Below are positions 43,812-54,272 of a stretch of 64,000 nt of DNA, piece by piece (position 1 is the first letter of the stretch; every line of letters begins with the position of its first letter). The stretch is from assembly GCA_039090855.1 (NCBI GenBank), contig CM077022.1:73928971-73992970 (forward strand), given 5' to 3'. The stretch is from Macrothele yani. Taxonomy: Eukaryota; Arthropoda; Arachnida; Araneae; Macrothelidae. The position numbers and the translations under genes were made by a program. Under the pieces are notes generated by a model. It saw only the letters and a program-made list of their open reading frames with translations. It was not told where the DNA came from and searched no databases.

Positions 43812-43856
43812 AGATGCTAGCTTTCACTACCTCCGGGTAGCTTCATCAGGCATTTA
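43812..43856 (-). ncRNA. Hammerhead-ribozyme-like motif (minus arm)
   Basis: Inverted copy of the motif at 45157-45202 with the same core: CTGATGA, stem II CTACC/GGTAG, GAAA, GCTAGC. Confidence 0.55.
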
Positions 43857-43942
43857 GTAGTTAAAGATCGCAGAAGCAACTGGAACAAATGTATTTCTGA
43901 GAATATAATTAAATTCAAAATAAGTAAAACACTTGCACGATG

Positions 43943-44401
43943 TCACGGGTTGTTTGATCCCAGGGCCGGGTGGTCACGTGTAACTTCTAGGATCCGGTGC
44001 CATATGAAAGGAAGGCTCGTGGTTACATCTTTGTTACACACATTCCGTCGCGTGATGATCTCGATGGTTTCGCGAAGCGCAGTAGCTCTTGCGCTGACGT
44101 ACGGTGCTAGTTTCTTAAAATATCCCCATCTGGGAACTGTCCTTTCAGATGCAACATCACGGGCTAGTGCCGTCGTAAGCTTTCCGGCCTTAACGTCCCT
44201 TTGGTGTTCAGAAAAACGGATCTGGAAGGATCTTTTTGTCATCCCGATGTAGGACTTAACGGATGCGTCAGGATAATCCAAAGGAATAGCATAGACTCCG
44301 GCTTCAGTGAGCGTAGAAGGTGATGCGTGTTGGTCTGCTGAGAGGATATCTGACAAAGGTCTAGGAGCTGTCACGCCGATATCATAACCTATAATAATCA
44401 T
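43943..44401 (-). pseudogene. PLE GIY-YIG endonuclease domain, minus arm
   Basis: 152-codon frame: GVYAIPL...KSYIGMTKRSFQ is the GIY-YIG signature. The conserved Arg and His follow in IRFSEHQRD, and the catalytic-type Glu is in ALRETIEIITRR. It ends with LPFIWHRILEVTRDH and a stop. It lacks the RT core. It differs from the plus-arm copy at only a few residues. Confidence 0.87.
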
Positions 44402-44469
44402 CGAACAAAGCCAAATGCGAGGAGGAGATCCGTAGCATTAGAAACCTAGCGGCTGCAGCGGGATACGAC

Positions 44470-45069
44470 ATGATCGCAATCGACCAAATAGTCAGAAAGG
44501 CTGCAAAAACTGCTCTCCAACAGCCTCGTGCCAACCCCACGGCACAGCCAGCCCGGTTCGTGGGTTCGGTTCCCTACGTTCCTAGGCTAACGTACTTCCT
44601 GAAGAATGCTCTCCGAAGGCTAGGTTATGATATCGGCGTGACAGCTCCTAGACCTTTGTCAGATATCCTCTCAGCAGACCAACGCGCATCACCTTCTACG
44701 CTCACTGAAGCCGGAGTCTATGCTATTCCTTTGGATTATCCTGACGCATCCGTTAGGTCCTACATCGGGATGACAAAAAGATCCTTCCAGATCCGTTTTT
44801 CTGAACACCAAAGGGACGTTAAGGCCGGAAAGCTTACGACGGCACTAGCCCGTGATGTTGCATCTGAAAGGGCAGTTCCCAGATGGGGAGATTTTAAGAA
44901 ACTAGCACCGTACGTCAGCGCAAGAGCTACTGCGCTTCGCGAAACCATCGAGATCATCACGCGACGGAATGTGTGTAACAAAGATGTAACCACGAGCCTT
45001 CCTTTCATATGGCACCGGATCCTAGAAGTTACACGTGACCACCCGGCCCTGGGATCAAACAACCCGTGA
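44470..45069 (+). pseudogene. PLE RT-thumb and GIY-YIG domain, plus arm
   Basis: 199-codon frame. It begins with the end of the RT module (RFVGSVPYVPRLTYFLKNAL), then a linker and GVYAIPLDYPDASVRSYIGM, IRFSEHQRD and ALRETIEIITRRNVCNKD, and ends at a natural stop. In PLEs the RT is fused to this endonuclease, which nicks the target for primed reverse transcription. The RT catalytic core is missing, so this is a truncated insert, although this frame itself has no lesions. Confidence 0.88.
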
Positions 45070-45156
45070 CATCGTGCAAGTGTTTTACTTATTTTGAATT
45101 TAATTATATTCTCAGAAATACATTTGTTCCAGTTGCTTCTGCGATCTTTAACTACT

Positions 45157-45202
45157 AAATGCCTGATGAAGCTACCCGGAGGTAGTGAAAGCTAGCATCT
45201 TT
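45157..45202 (+). ncRNA. Hammerhead-ribozyme-like motif (plus arm)
   Basis: ATGC (stem I), CTGATGA, CTACC-CGGA-GGTAG (5-bp stem II with a 4-base loop), GAAA, the palindrome AGCT then A, and GCAT (closing stem I with 4 bp). The order matches the hammerhead core: stem I, CUGANGA, stem II, GAA, stem III, UH, stem I. Stem III would be a 4-bp palindrome, which needs dimer formation. AG on one side and T on the other of stem II are extra. Such minimal hammerheads are known from Penelope-like elements. Confidence 0.58.
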
Positions 45203-45265
45203 TGATTCCCTTATTTTCTACGCCTAATAAACGGAGTTCACTTTTTATTTTTATTGTCTTTCACA

Positions 45266-45640
45266 TTAATTGGGCGTACAGAAACCCGTTTCTTCATCGA
45301 TCGTATATATATTTGTTGTATTGCAAAGATTAATTTTCTAAGAGTCAAAATTTCAAACACTTGCAACTGTCTGTACGGCATTGTACGTTTTATAATGCAA
45401 TTTATTGAAAATAAAAGTAAATTTAGAAATAAAAAAGAAATAAGGAATGGAATTTTTTTGTTTCTAAACGATTTTCTTTTCTTCAGCTTTTACCAAAAGT
45501 ACTGATTCCCCTGATACGGTTGAAGGGCGCGTTGATTATTTATTTATTTTCAAATCCACATTTTAGAACATTTGGCTTTATGCGTAGTATTTCTAAAAAC
45601 ATATTAATATTGTGAAGTGGATTAACTGAACTAAACTTTT
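45266..45640. other. No recognisable gene
   Basis: AT-rich spacer between the PLE and the hAT-like right end. Confidence 0.5.
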
Positions 45641-45833
45641 TAAACTGATGATATTTAGACTAATCCTTGCTTGGGCCATATCTTTGGTCAGTGTATAATG
45701 CATAAATGCAAGCCTTGATAAGCAAAAGTTTCCAAGAATCCGGGCCCGGGAGTGCCCGGGCTCAGCAAACACATGTAATCTAAGAAAGCGGGCCGGGCCC
45801 GGACTCCTACAATTGAGCCCGAACTCATCTCTG
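45641..45833 (-). mobile_element. hAT-like right end
   Basis: Inverted counterpart of 42803-43250. It shares the GC-rich GGCCCGGG block and, further in, GACTAATCCTTGCTTGGGCC, which pairs with 43175-43250. The outer end reads CTCATCTCTGG on the plus strand. Confidence 0.6.
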
Positions 45834-46006
45834 GTCCCAACCACAGACAGAACGACGACATACAATGCTGGTCACAGCAACAACTACCACTTTATATCCC
45901 ATTCGACTGACTACAGTGCGCGAGTTGGACTAGTTTAAACACGTGACATACCCGCCAGAGCACATGCGTTTATGCAAATATTGCAAAACTTTTGACTCAG
46001 CTCTGT
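45834..46006 (-). mobile_element. 5' fragment of a mariner (60.8-kb family)
   Basis: Minus strand matches the 5' end of the mariner at 60813-62101: CACAGAGCTGAGTCAAAAGT, CGGGTATGTCACGTGTTTAA, GATATAAAGTGGTAGT and TCGTTCTGTCTGTGGTTGGG. It is cut at the hAT-like boundary before the start codon. Confidence 0.85.
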
Positions 46007-46668
46007 GCTTTCTAGATTCCAGGAGAATATCTGGGCGCTGTCCTGTTTGTATTACCTTATTTTGTTGGTTTGTTTGTTTTTAAGAAAAATATTATGTGAT
46101 GCTGATTTCAATAAAAAATTAATAAATAATTATATGTTCAGGATCGTACTAGTAAATTCTGCAACAGAAGGAATAGACTATGTAACATTTCAAAACGATC
46201 TGTTTACACACATTAAAACTCTGTAACGGAAATCACAGCCATAATTATAAGAGGGCAAAGAGCTTTTTGATCTGTCGTGCAGAAAATGAAAATATATACC
46301 CGAATTTACATGTATGCATTATGTTAGGCAAGTTTTGCGTCAGCTTGCGATCTTTTACTCATAATTAAGGTTTTTCAGTTTTGTATTTTATGCGTGCATA
46401 GATTTGTGTATCCAATGAATGTTTTTGCATTAATTAGAAAGAGCTGACTAATTTACATACCTGTATAAATTCTTTATGTTGAAAATGCAAATATTTCATG
46501 CATTCTGAATATTTGAAAACATGGGTGTTGTATTATGGATATTTGAAAATATAAATTTCTTAATTTATTTTTTCAGTGGTTCGCTGCGCACATCATAACC
46601 AAGGTCAAAAACAAGTTCATCATAATGGCAAAATAGAAATAAATCATTGACTTTGTGATTTTGCATAC
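46007..46668. other. No recognisable gene
   Basis: AT-rich; one 73-codon frame (46005-46226) with no recognisable motif. Confidence 0.5.
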
Positions 46669-47030
46669 AGTGAGGAAAAAAATATTTGCACACATACATT
46701 TCTTTGCATAAATAAATGGAAAGCAACTGTGACGAATTTTTTTAACCATTGGATTACTTTTACAATAAACACACACAGACGCACGTGTTTCTTCTTTCTA
46801 TTAATCAGAAGAAATATATATATAAGAAATGAAAATCTTATTTTTGTATGCCAAAACATTGTCCGCACCTTAATAAAGATAAACAAAAACAAGAAGCTTT
46901 CAAAATTAAAAAAAAATACTATTATACTTAGTACGCATGCCTTTTGCTTCGATTATAGCTTTTAATCGTCTCGGCATCGATCCTACTAATTGAGCGAAGC
47001 TCTCTTTAGAGACTCCAGACAATTAGTTGT
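46669..47030 (-). mobile_element. Tc1 3' end fragment with terminal repeat
   Basis: The left terminus TACAGTGAGGAAAAAAATAT then TTGCACAC is a classical Tc1-type inverted repeat. On the minus strand at about 46935-47015 the frame reads KESFAQLVGSMPRRLKAII then EAKGMRTKY, the C-terminus of a Tc1 transposase. The rest of the gene is replaced by other sequence; the Tc1 at 47960-48845 may or may not be the same element. Confidence 0.75.
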
Positions 47031-47530
47031 TCGGGCATAGGTACGAAATGACACATCCGATCACCGTGATTTTTTGCATGCGATTGAACATCGTCCATAG
47101 TCAGATTTTTACGCCTTCCGATTCACGGAATTCCATGTCATTGAGGAATAATCATCCAAAAACTTGCATTTTTAGGGGTTTCCGTGTTTTGAGAAGGGGT
47201 CGTTTGTTACCTATCTCCTCCAAAGATCTTCAGCCGATCGCGGTGACACTTGCCTCAGAGAAAGGGAAGGAGATGATGAGTGACATGGGGTTGGTATCAT
47301 GGTGATTGGTTTTGTCGTATAAAAATAATGACCATTAAAATACTGACCAATTTTAATAATAATTGAAAACATCCGCTCTCTACACGAGACTCGGGACAAT
47401 TAGTTGTTCGGGCATAGCTACGGCATGACACATCCGATCACCGTGATTTTTGGCATGCCATTGGACATCGTCCATGGTCAGGTTTTGACGCTTTCCGATT
47501 CCCGAAACTCCGTGTCATTGAGGAATTTCA
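47018..47530 (+). repeat. Direct repeat pair of ~140 bp, 370 bp apart
   Basis: 47018-47160 and 47388-47530 share CAATTAGTTGTTCGGGCATA, GACACATCCGATCACCGTGA and TTCCGATTC, with about 15% divergence. After the second copy an open stretch (47515-47668) reads VIEEFQLKLDGLLLEPF...EEMERLRLLAQHLLNL and then stops; I do not recognise it. Confidence 0.75.
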
Positions 47531-47959
47531 ATTAAAACTAGATGGTCTTTTACTTGAACCGTTTCACGAAAGTCAGCTCACTAACATTAATTTAAAAAAA
47601 TTGTTTGAATTGAAAAACGAAGAAATGGAAAGACTGCGTCTGTTAGCTCAGCACTTGCTTAATCTATAATAATAAAAGGAAATCCGTGTATGTGTGTCTG
47701 TCTTTCGCGATACAAAATGAAAAACACGTGGTTCCCGATCTGAGTGTGTCTTTCAGCTTTGTTTACATGCAACCTGATCACAACCAAGGTGAAGGCGTGA
47801 AGAAAAGTAGTTCATGATAAATTTTAGACATTTCTTTTTTAGAATGTTTCGTACTTTCGTTCTGGAAGTCATAAATTTTACGCATTCGTATTTTGGAATT
47901 TGTTATAATAGACGCCTTAATGAGCTTAGATTTCGCAATAGCTTCACTCAAAATTTGCC

Positions 47960-48845
47960 AACTGTACCCGAGTTATCGGTTATCGTTGGCGGCTTGTCCT
48001 AGTTTTCTAGTTGTTTCTACACTGATTTTTAGCCATTCTTTGCTGAGTACTTGCCTGAGTTCGATTTTGTTGGAAATCGTCCTTTTCCTCACTCGCAAAT
48101 CCAACAAATGCCACAAATTGTTATCAATAGGATTGATGTCTGGCGATTGTGGGGGTATTTTTAGTTGTTTTTTGCTTTTTAAAGCAACCACTACTTTGTT
48201 ACGTTGGCTGCGTGTTTAGAATCGTTGTCTTGTTGAAAACAGAATGAATCTGCAATTCCCAATTTCGATGAACTGGCCAATAAATTACCTTGCAATATAT
48301 CAATATATTATATAGCATTCATGTTACCTTCAATAAAGGCCGTATTGCAAACTCCATTAAAAGCCATACATCCCCAAATAATTGCATGACAACTGCCATG
48401 TTTTACAGTTGGTCTTAAATTTTTTGTTTCAAGGAAAGTGTTTTGCTTTCGCCACACATATTTCTTTCCCTTCGAAACCGAAATTATTAAACTTGCTTTC
48501 GTCGGAAAATATCACATTTTGCCCAAAACTCTGCTGGTTTGTTGACATAAGCTTTGGCAAATTCAATGCTTTTCTGCCTATTTGTTTCACTGATATAAGG
48601 TTTTTTCTGGGTGACCTGCCTCGTATATGTGCATTGTGAAGAATATTACGAATAGTTTGAGAACTTACTATCGTCTCCGATGTTGAAGTGACATCAGTAG
48701 ACAATTTTCGAGCGCTTACGGGATTTGTTTTCGATACTTTCCTAACGATGTACCTCCGCTGCCTTGCATTTATCTTCTTCAGACGCCCAGATCGCACTTT
48801 ATTCTCTGCGCTACAACTCTCTTTTTCCTTTTTTGTACTGAACAC
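47960..48845 (-). pseudogene. Tc1 transposase relic
   Basis: The frame 48429-48845 contains the HTH region (TIVSSQTIRNILHNAHIRGR) and VIFSDESKFNNFGFEGKEIC with the first catalytic Asp. A later frame (47973-48191) has SPDINPIDNNLWHLLD, where the usual Glu (PIEN) is Asp (PIDN). The middle, with the second Asp, is frameshifted. The C-terminal end is cut near 47960. Confidence 0.88.
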
Positions 48846-48910
48846 TAGAAAAATTCAACTTTAACTTCTTACCAATTTCGTGATAACTTAAACCGCAGCC
48901 ATGAAGAATA

Positions 48911-50020
48911 CAGGGTGCATAGGAAAGTCCGTTTAGCCTGCAATAAATGGAATAAATTGCGAACGGAGAGAGGTACAGTTATACAAGTGAGATAACGGTA
49001 TAGTAAAGCGACTACGCCCGATTGAATGCAACCAATAGCAGCGCCCCTAGTGGCGTATTTGCGGAAGTTAGCCATTGCAAATCGAAAACGAAAAGAGATA
49101 GAGCAAAATTTCCAATTACAAAGTTGTAGAGCATCAATTAATTAGTACAAAACGACATTTGTTTTACACAGATAAGATAAATTGTCGCCTGAATACTCTA
49201 CGATGTCCGAAATCGATGCGCGACGATTCGAATCGGCATATTCACATTTCTCAAATGTAGCCGTATGCAAATGCAGATTGTGACGTTGTACCGTACCTAC
49301 GATATAAAATTCAGTAGCAGGATGTACCCTGATCAGAAGTTTAGGTCTATGTACGCTGTGTGAGAATGGCGAGCTTGGATTTCTGGGGTTACGTAAAAAA
49401 TCAGATGTATGCAACTGCGCCTACAAGTCTGCTGGATCTACGTCGTCGTGTTACAGATGCTTGCAATAGTGTGACACCTTCCATGCTGAGGAATGTGCAT
49501 GTAGAGGTACTTTCACGAATACAAATGTGTATCGTGCGCAATGGCGAACTCTTCGAACATACTCGACATAAACTATTTATCACTGTGCGCCAGTTTGGCT
49601 TTTTTGTTTTTGTTTTGTCTGACGTCATCAAACTGTATTGACATAAGTACGCATTTATGCAATAAATCGTGTGTATTTGCACATACCTATGCCTGTTCCC
49701 TTCAAACGTTCACACAAAATGTCGCGCTTCGATTTCGGACATTTTAGGGTATTCAGGCGACAATTTATCTTATCCGTGTAAAACAAATGTCGTTTTGTTC
49801 TATAATTAATTGATGCTCTACAACTTTGTAAGTGAAAATTTTGCTCTATCATTTTTCGTTTTAGATTTGCAATGGCTAACTTTTCGTCACCAAGGGCGCT
49901 GCTATTGGTTGCATTCGATTGGGCGTAGTTGCTTTACTATACCGTTATCTCACTTGCATAACTGTAGCTCTCTCCGTTCGCAAGTTATTCCAGGCTAAAG
50001 GGACTTTCCTATGCACCCTG
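48911..50020 (+). mobile_element. 1.1-kb Tc1/mariner-superfamily element, ~310-bp TIRs
   Basis: Inverted repeats of about 310 bp begin CAGGGTGCATAGGAAAGTCC at 48911 and end with the reverse complement at 50020, flanked by TA (48909-48910 and 50021-50022). The unique centre is only about 500 bp and holds the 3' end of a transposase gene. It is an internally deleted, non-autonomous derivative. Confidence 0.92.
49360..49641 (+). pseudogene. Transposase C-terminal remnant (Tc3-like DDE)
   Basis: The frame reads LDFWGYVKNQMYATAPTSLL, DLRRRVTDACNSVTPSML, RNVHVEVLSRIQMCIVRNG and ELFEH. This is the usual C-terminal tail of insect Tc3-like transposases (FFLWGxVKxxVY...LxxRI...VWxExxxRxxxCxxxxGxHxEH). 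The DDE core is gone. The presence of only this end, between long TIRs, explains the element as a deletion product. Confidence 0.82.
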
Positions 50021-50120
50021 TAAATCGATGAGCATTATGAACACCCCCAGCCTAGATAACTGAGCGCGCCTGGAAACCGAACGGTGCCACAGATGAAGTT
50101 AACAGAGCAGTATATATATA

Positions 50121-51395
50121 TTAAATGTACAAATATGTTTTAAAGCGTTTTTTGAGTGACATATACCGCTAATTTACATATCCTACATTCCCCCGCGCTG
50201 TTGTCATGTGACCGTAACTTGTTCAGAGTATAAAATGTGACACAGAAGTTTGCCCAACAGTCAAACGCACTTGCACATCGGTAGGTGAAAGATGGCAAGC
50301 GATACTGCATTTATTCGACACTGCATTCGTTACGAATTTCATCAAGGAAAAAGTGCTGCAAAAGCAAGTGCGTCGATCTGTTATGTTCTGAGGGAGAATA
50401 TTGTATCGAAAAGCACGTGCGAGTTTTGGTTTAGACGGTTTAAAGCAGGTGATTTTGATGTTAGCGATTCAGAACGTAGCGGCGCCCCGCAGAAGGTTGC
50501 TCATGAGGAACTGCAAGCATTGCTGGATGAAGATTCGTCTCAAACGCAAAACGAACTAGTTGAACAACTTGGAGTAACTCAACAAACCATTTTAAATCGT
50601 TTACGCGCAATGGGAAAGATTCAGAATGAAGGAAAATGGGTGCTACATGACCTGAGCCAGAGGAACAAGGATGAACGTGTCATGAAGTGTTTGAATCTGT
50701 TGAATGAACAACACAGAAAGTCTTTCCTGTGGAAAATCGTTACGGGGGATGAAAAGTGGATATTGTACGACAATCCCAAACACAAAAAAACACTGGGTAG
50801 ACCGCGGTGACGCAAGGACTTCGGCACCGAAACGGTACATTCACTCCGAGAAGGTTTTGCTGTGCATCAGGTGGGATGTGAAGGGTGTGCTCTATTATGA
50901 ACTATTGGAACAAGGTCAAATTGGTACTGCTGATCGCTACAAGCAACAATTGCTGCGATTGAACCAGAAAATCTGTCGGAAACTTCCATTCAGAGGCAAA
51001 GGATTGCGTCCCGTCAAATTACTGCAAAACAACGCTAGGCCACATGACGCAAAATCGGTCGAGGAAACGTTACTGATGCTTGGCTTTGACGTTTTGGAGC
51101 ACCCGGCGTAAAGTTCCGACATAGTTCCTTCAGACTATCATTTGTTTCGATCGATGCAACATGGTTTGTCTGCTGTACGGCTTCGGGCATGTGATGAAGT
51201 GAAAAAATGGGTTGACGAATTCATCGTGTCACAACACAAAGTATTCTTCATGGCTGGAATCCGTTAGCTGCCCGACCGATAGCGGAAGGTGATAGATAAT
51301 GACGGCGCATACTTTGATTCGTAAAGGTATTGTTGTTTTCTCTCATATTACATGTTGCGTTGTCTTAAAACGCTTTACAACTTATTTGTACAAAT
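50121..51395 (+). mobile_element. mariner element (same family as 1822-3100)
   Basis: The ends (TTAAATGTACAAATATGTTT...ATTTGTACAAAT) are diverged forms of the TTAGGTGTACAAATA repeats of 1822-3100. Length is about 1275 bp. The right end abuts a Tc1 relic starting near 51400. Confidence 0.9.
50292..51250 (+). pseudogene. mariner transposase, well preserved but dead
   Basis: The frame 50292-50810 (172 codons) starts with MASDTAFIRHCIRYEFHQGK and includes both HTH motifs (STCEFWFRRFKAGDFDVSD, LGVTQQTILNRLRAMGKI) and [12 protein letters not shown] with the first Asp. After a frameshift near 50800 it continues (VLLCIRWDVKGVLYYELL) to LLQNNARPHDA, where the second catalytic Asp is Asn. A stop after LEHPA precedes VPSDYHLFRSM with the third Asp. 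A repaired frame would still lack one catalytic residue. Confidence 0.93.
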
Positions 51396-51399
51396 CGAG

Positions 51400-52505
51400 G
51401 ACCGGCTTTCGGTTAGTAGCGTTCGGTGTCAGAATGGGAAAAGCTCTCGATTTATCGGAGTTTGATAAAGGATAGATTGTGATCGCATGGCACCTCGGAA
51501 CTACGATCTTGGAAATGTCGCGGTTTGTGTGTTGTTCACGTAATGCTCTAGTGAGTACGTATCAAAAGTAGTGCAAAGATGGCCACACGACGAACCGTCG
51601 TCTAGTCGTGTGTCGTCCGCAGCTCATTGACGCCAGAGGGAAGCGGAGTGTGTCGCGCATTGTTCAGAGCGACCGCCAGGCCACTGTGCGACAAATCATC
51701 CGCAGCAACAACAATGGTGATCAGGCAATGTGTCACAGCACACAGTTCATCGCAGCTTTCTGCACATGGGCCTGCATAGACGAAGACCCAGCCGGGTCCT
51801 GATGCTCACTACACGTCATCACCAACTACACATGAAATGGAACCGAAATCATCGAGATTTGACCGTGTTTTATTGGAAAAAGTGGTTTGGTCTGACGAAT
51901 CAAGATTCCTGCTGCATCACGTAAACGGCCGAGCGCGGGTACACCGATTACCAACGGAGGCTATGGCACCTGGATGCACTGTTGGGCGAAAACAGTCCTA
52001 CACAGGGGATGTTACGCTGTGAGCGATGTTTTCTTGGGGTACTTTAGGCCCCATTAATCCAAAGGCACAATCCCTGACAGCTGTCAGGTATCTGAACATC
52101 GTTGCGGACCAAGTTCAACCATTCATGGCAACTGTGTTCCCTGCTGGTGATGGCCATTACCAACAGGATAATGCACCATGCGACACTGCCAGTATCGTCA
52201 AGGAGTGGTTCGAGGAACATGCTGGTGACTTTCTGTTAATGCTCTGGTGTCCAAATTCACCTGACATGAACCCAATGGAACATTTGTGGTCCGACTTCGA
52301 AAAGCGGGTTCCGCTAAATCCCCCATTCCAAAATGTACGGGCACTAAAGGACCTGCTGTTGACATTATGGTACCAAATACCCCAGGATACCCATCGACAC
52401 CTCATCGAATCGATGCCTTGCCGAGTGGCCGCTGTTTTGCCGGCTAAAGGTGATCCTACAGTTTATTTGGTAGGTGGCCATAATGTAATGGTTCATCAGT
52501 GTAAT
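51400..52505 (+). pseudogene. Tc1 transposon relic and its transposase
   Basis: Starts with MGKALDLSEFDKG near 51433 and includes RSVSRIVQSDRQATVRQI, VVWSDESRFLLHHVNGRARV (first Asp), MFSWGTLGPINP, HYQQDNAPCDTA (second Asp) and SPDMNPMEHLWSDFEKRV (Glu). It ends MPCRVAAVLPAKGDPTVY. The last 175 codons (52026-52553) form one frame; the earlier part has several stops and shifts. A right terminus near 52470-52505 (GGTAGGTGGCCATAATGTAA) is plausible; the left end is probably cut by the mariner. Confidence 0.88.
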
Positions 52506-52823
52506 TCTCTCCCGCATTGCAATGGAAAACTCGCACAATTTGTTTACGTGTGAATTTTCTTTACAGACGATATTTAACTGTAGCAGATGTTTCTTTCGTG
52601 TTCATCTAACACTCTGTTGCCAATGTCAATCCTATGAACTTCTTTTATTCTCAATACTTTTTTATCAAATACGTTCTAAAAATGTGTGAACATTCTCCGT
52701 GTTTTAGGATCACACTGCAGTTTGCCTTCTGTTCCTCAATGTAATGTAATCCTTAGCAAAAGTTTAACTCTCATTTGTGGGTAAGAGTGACTGATATTTT
52801 AATGTCAGCATTTGGTACGTTTA
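52506..52823. other. No recognisable gene
   Basis: AT-rich spacer between two Tc1 relics. Confidence 0.5.
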
Positions 52824-52825
52824 TA

Positions 52826-54050
52826 CACGGTCGAGTCACATTATTGTGACCACCAGCTAATATCCAGAGTAACCGCCTTGTGCAGCACGGACAGCAGCTA
52901 GACGGGATGGGAGTGACGCAATAAGGTGTTGGAAGGTGTTCACAGGTATGTGGAGCCATGCTGACTGCAGTGCATTTGACAGCTTCTGGAGGGTGCTTGG
53001 TGGAGAATCTGTAGAGCAAACAACATGATCGAGGTGATCATGATCTCAGATGCTCATTTGGGTTTAAGTCTGGGGAATTCGGGGGCCAGGGAAGTACTTT
53101 GAAGTCATCATCCTTCTCGTCCAACCACTAACGGACATTTCTAACTGTGTGAACCGTCACATTCTCATGCTGGAAGATCCCATCCTCCCCAGGGAAGACA
53201 ATCAGCATGCATCGGTGTACGTGGTCTGCAAAGATGGATACATAACGAATTCGGTCCATAGTGCCTTTCACAGATATGAGTGGAACCAGAGAAAGCCACG
53301 AAAACATTCCCCAGACCATAACGCTGCCCCCCCCCTCAGCTTGTGTTGTGCCAGCAATGATTGAAGAGTGTTTGTTCTCCGATGTTTCTTACTATATACG
53401 CAAACGTCCTTCCGTTCGACGAAGCAGAAAACATGACTCATCGGAGAATGCAGTCCTTTGCCAATCAGCGGAGGTCCAATTCCGATACTGCTGTGCAAAT
53501 GTAAACCTTTTCTGCTGATGCACCTTCCTTAGCATATGTGCAGTGACCATTCATCTGCATCGGAACGCTATACACAGCAGGTTTCGCTGAACTGTCGTTG
53601 TAGCCACACTTCCGGTAGCCCCTGGTTCACTTGGCCAGTGAGTTGCTCCACTGCTGCGTGTTGATCGACCTCACGTACCTTCGAAGCTGACGTTCACCTC
53701 TCACATCAATGGCACATGGTGCTCCGCAGTTTCCAATCGCTTATTTGCAATGGTGCCACTTCTCCATTAGCGATACACTTGATACACTTTAACCACAGCA
53801 GCACGCGAACAGTTCACAAACTGCGCTCTTTCAGAAATACTACCACCCGTGGCCCAAAAGCTGATAATCATCCCTTTTTGCAAATCTGATAAATCGCTCC
53901 TTTTATCCATGACAGCAACGAGTGATGTGTTTTCAGATTGCCCACAGCACACCTTATGTACCCTCCAAGCCAGCTCATGACACGTGCCTTCCTTTATTGG
54001 CTATTGACGTCAAAAGTAGGAGGTGGTCACAATAATGTGGCTCCACTGTG
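52826..54050 (-). mobile_element. Tc1-like element, CACGGTCGAGTCACATTATT ends
   Basis: Inverted repeats (CACGGTCGAG against CACAGTGGAG, both followed by YCACATTATTGTGACCACC) with TA on the left. Transposase pieces on the minus strand: KRSDLSDLQKGMIISFWATG with CSRAAVVKVYQVY (53767-53952, first HTH), MFSWLSLVPLISVKGTMDRI and FQHENVTVHTVRNVR (53128-53319). The second catalytic Asp is Glu (QHEN) and several shifts are present. It is old and dead. Confidence 0.9.
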
Positions 54051-54272
54051 TGGAACTGTTACGGAAAGCTGGATTTGTACATGATAACTAATAACATATA
54101 AGCATGTAAATTATGTTTTTTACATTCTGTATCACGCAACATTAATAAGTTTTAATCAGCAATATTCTAGATATTGATTTGCTTTTTATTTGATCAACCG
54201 TTCGCCTTTTACAGTAACTTATGTTTAAATGTTCCGACATCTCTCTCCAGAAAAAAACACTGCATATATGTA

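Larger units (their letters stand above)
43755..45265. mobile_element. Penelope-like element, head-to-head inverted copy
   Basis: Two arms of about 640 bp, 43755-44405 (minus) and 44626-45265 (plus), are nearly identical inverted copies around a 220-bp single-copy centre. Each arm has the GIY-YIG coding end, a stop, a 3' region and a hammerhead-like motif. The very high arm identity suggests a recent event or gene conversion. Confidence 0.87.

Noticed and set aside
43950..44252. 100-codon frames antisense to the Penelope GIY-YIG gene (also 44760-45062)
   Set aside because: They mirror the real coding strand and occur in both inverted arms for that reason alone.
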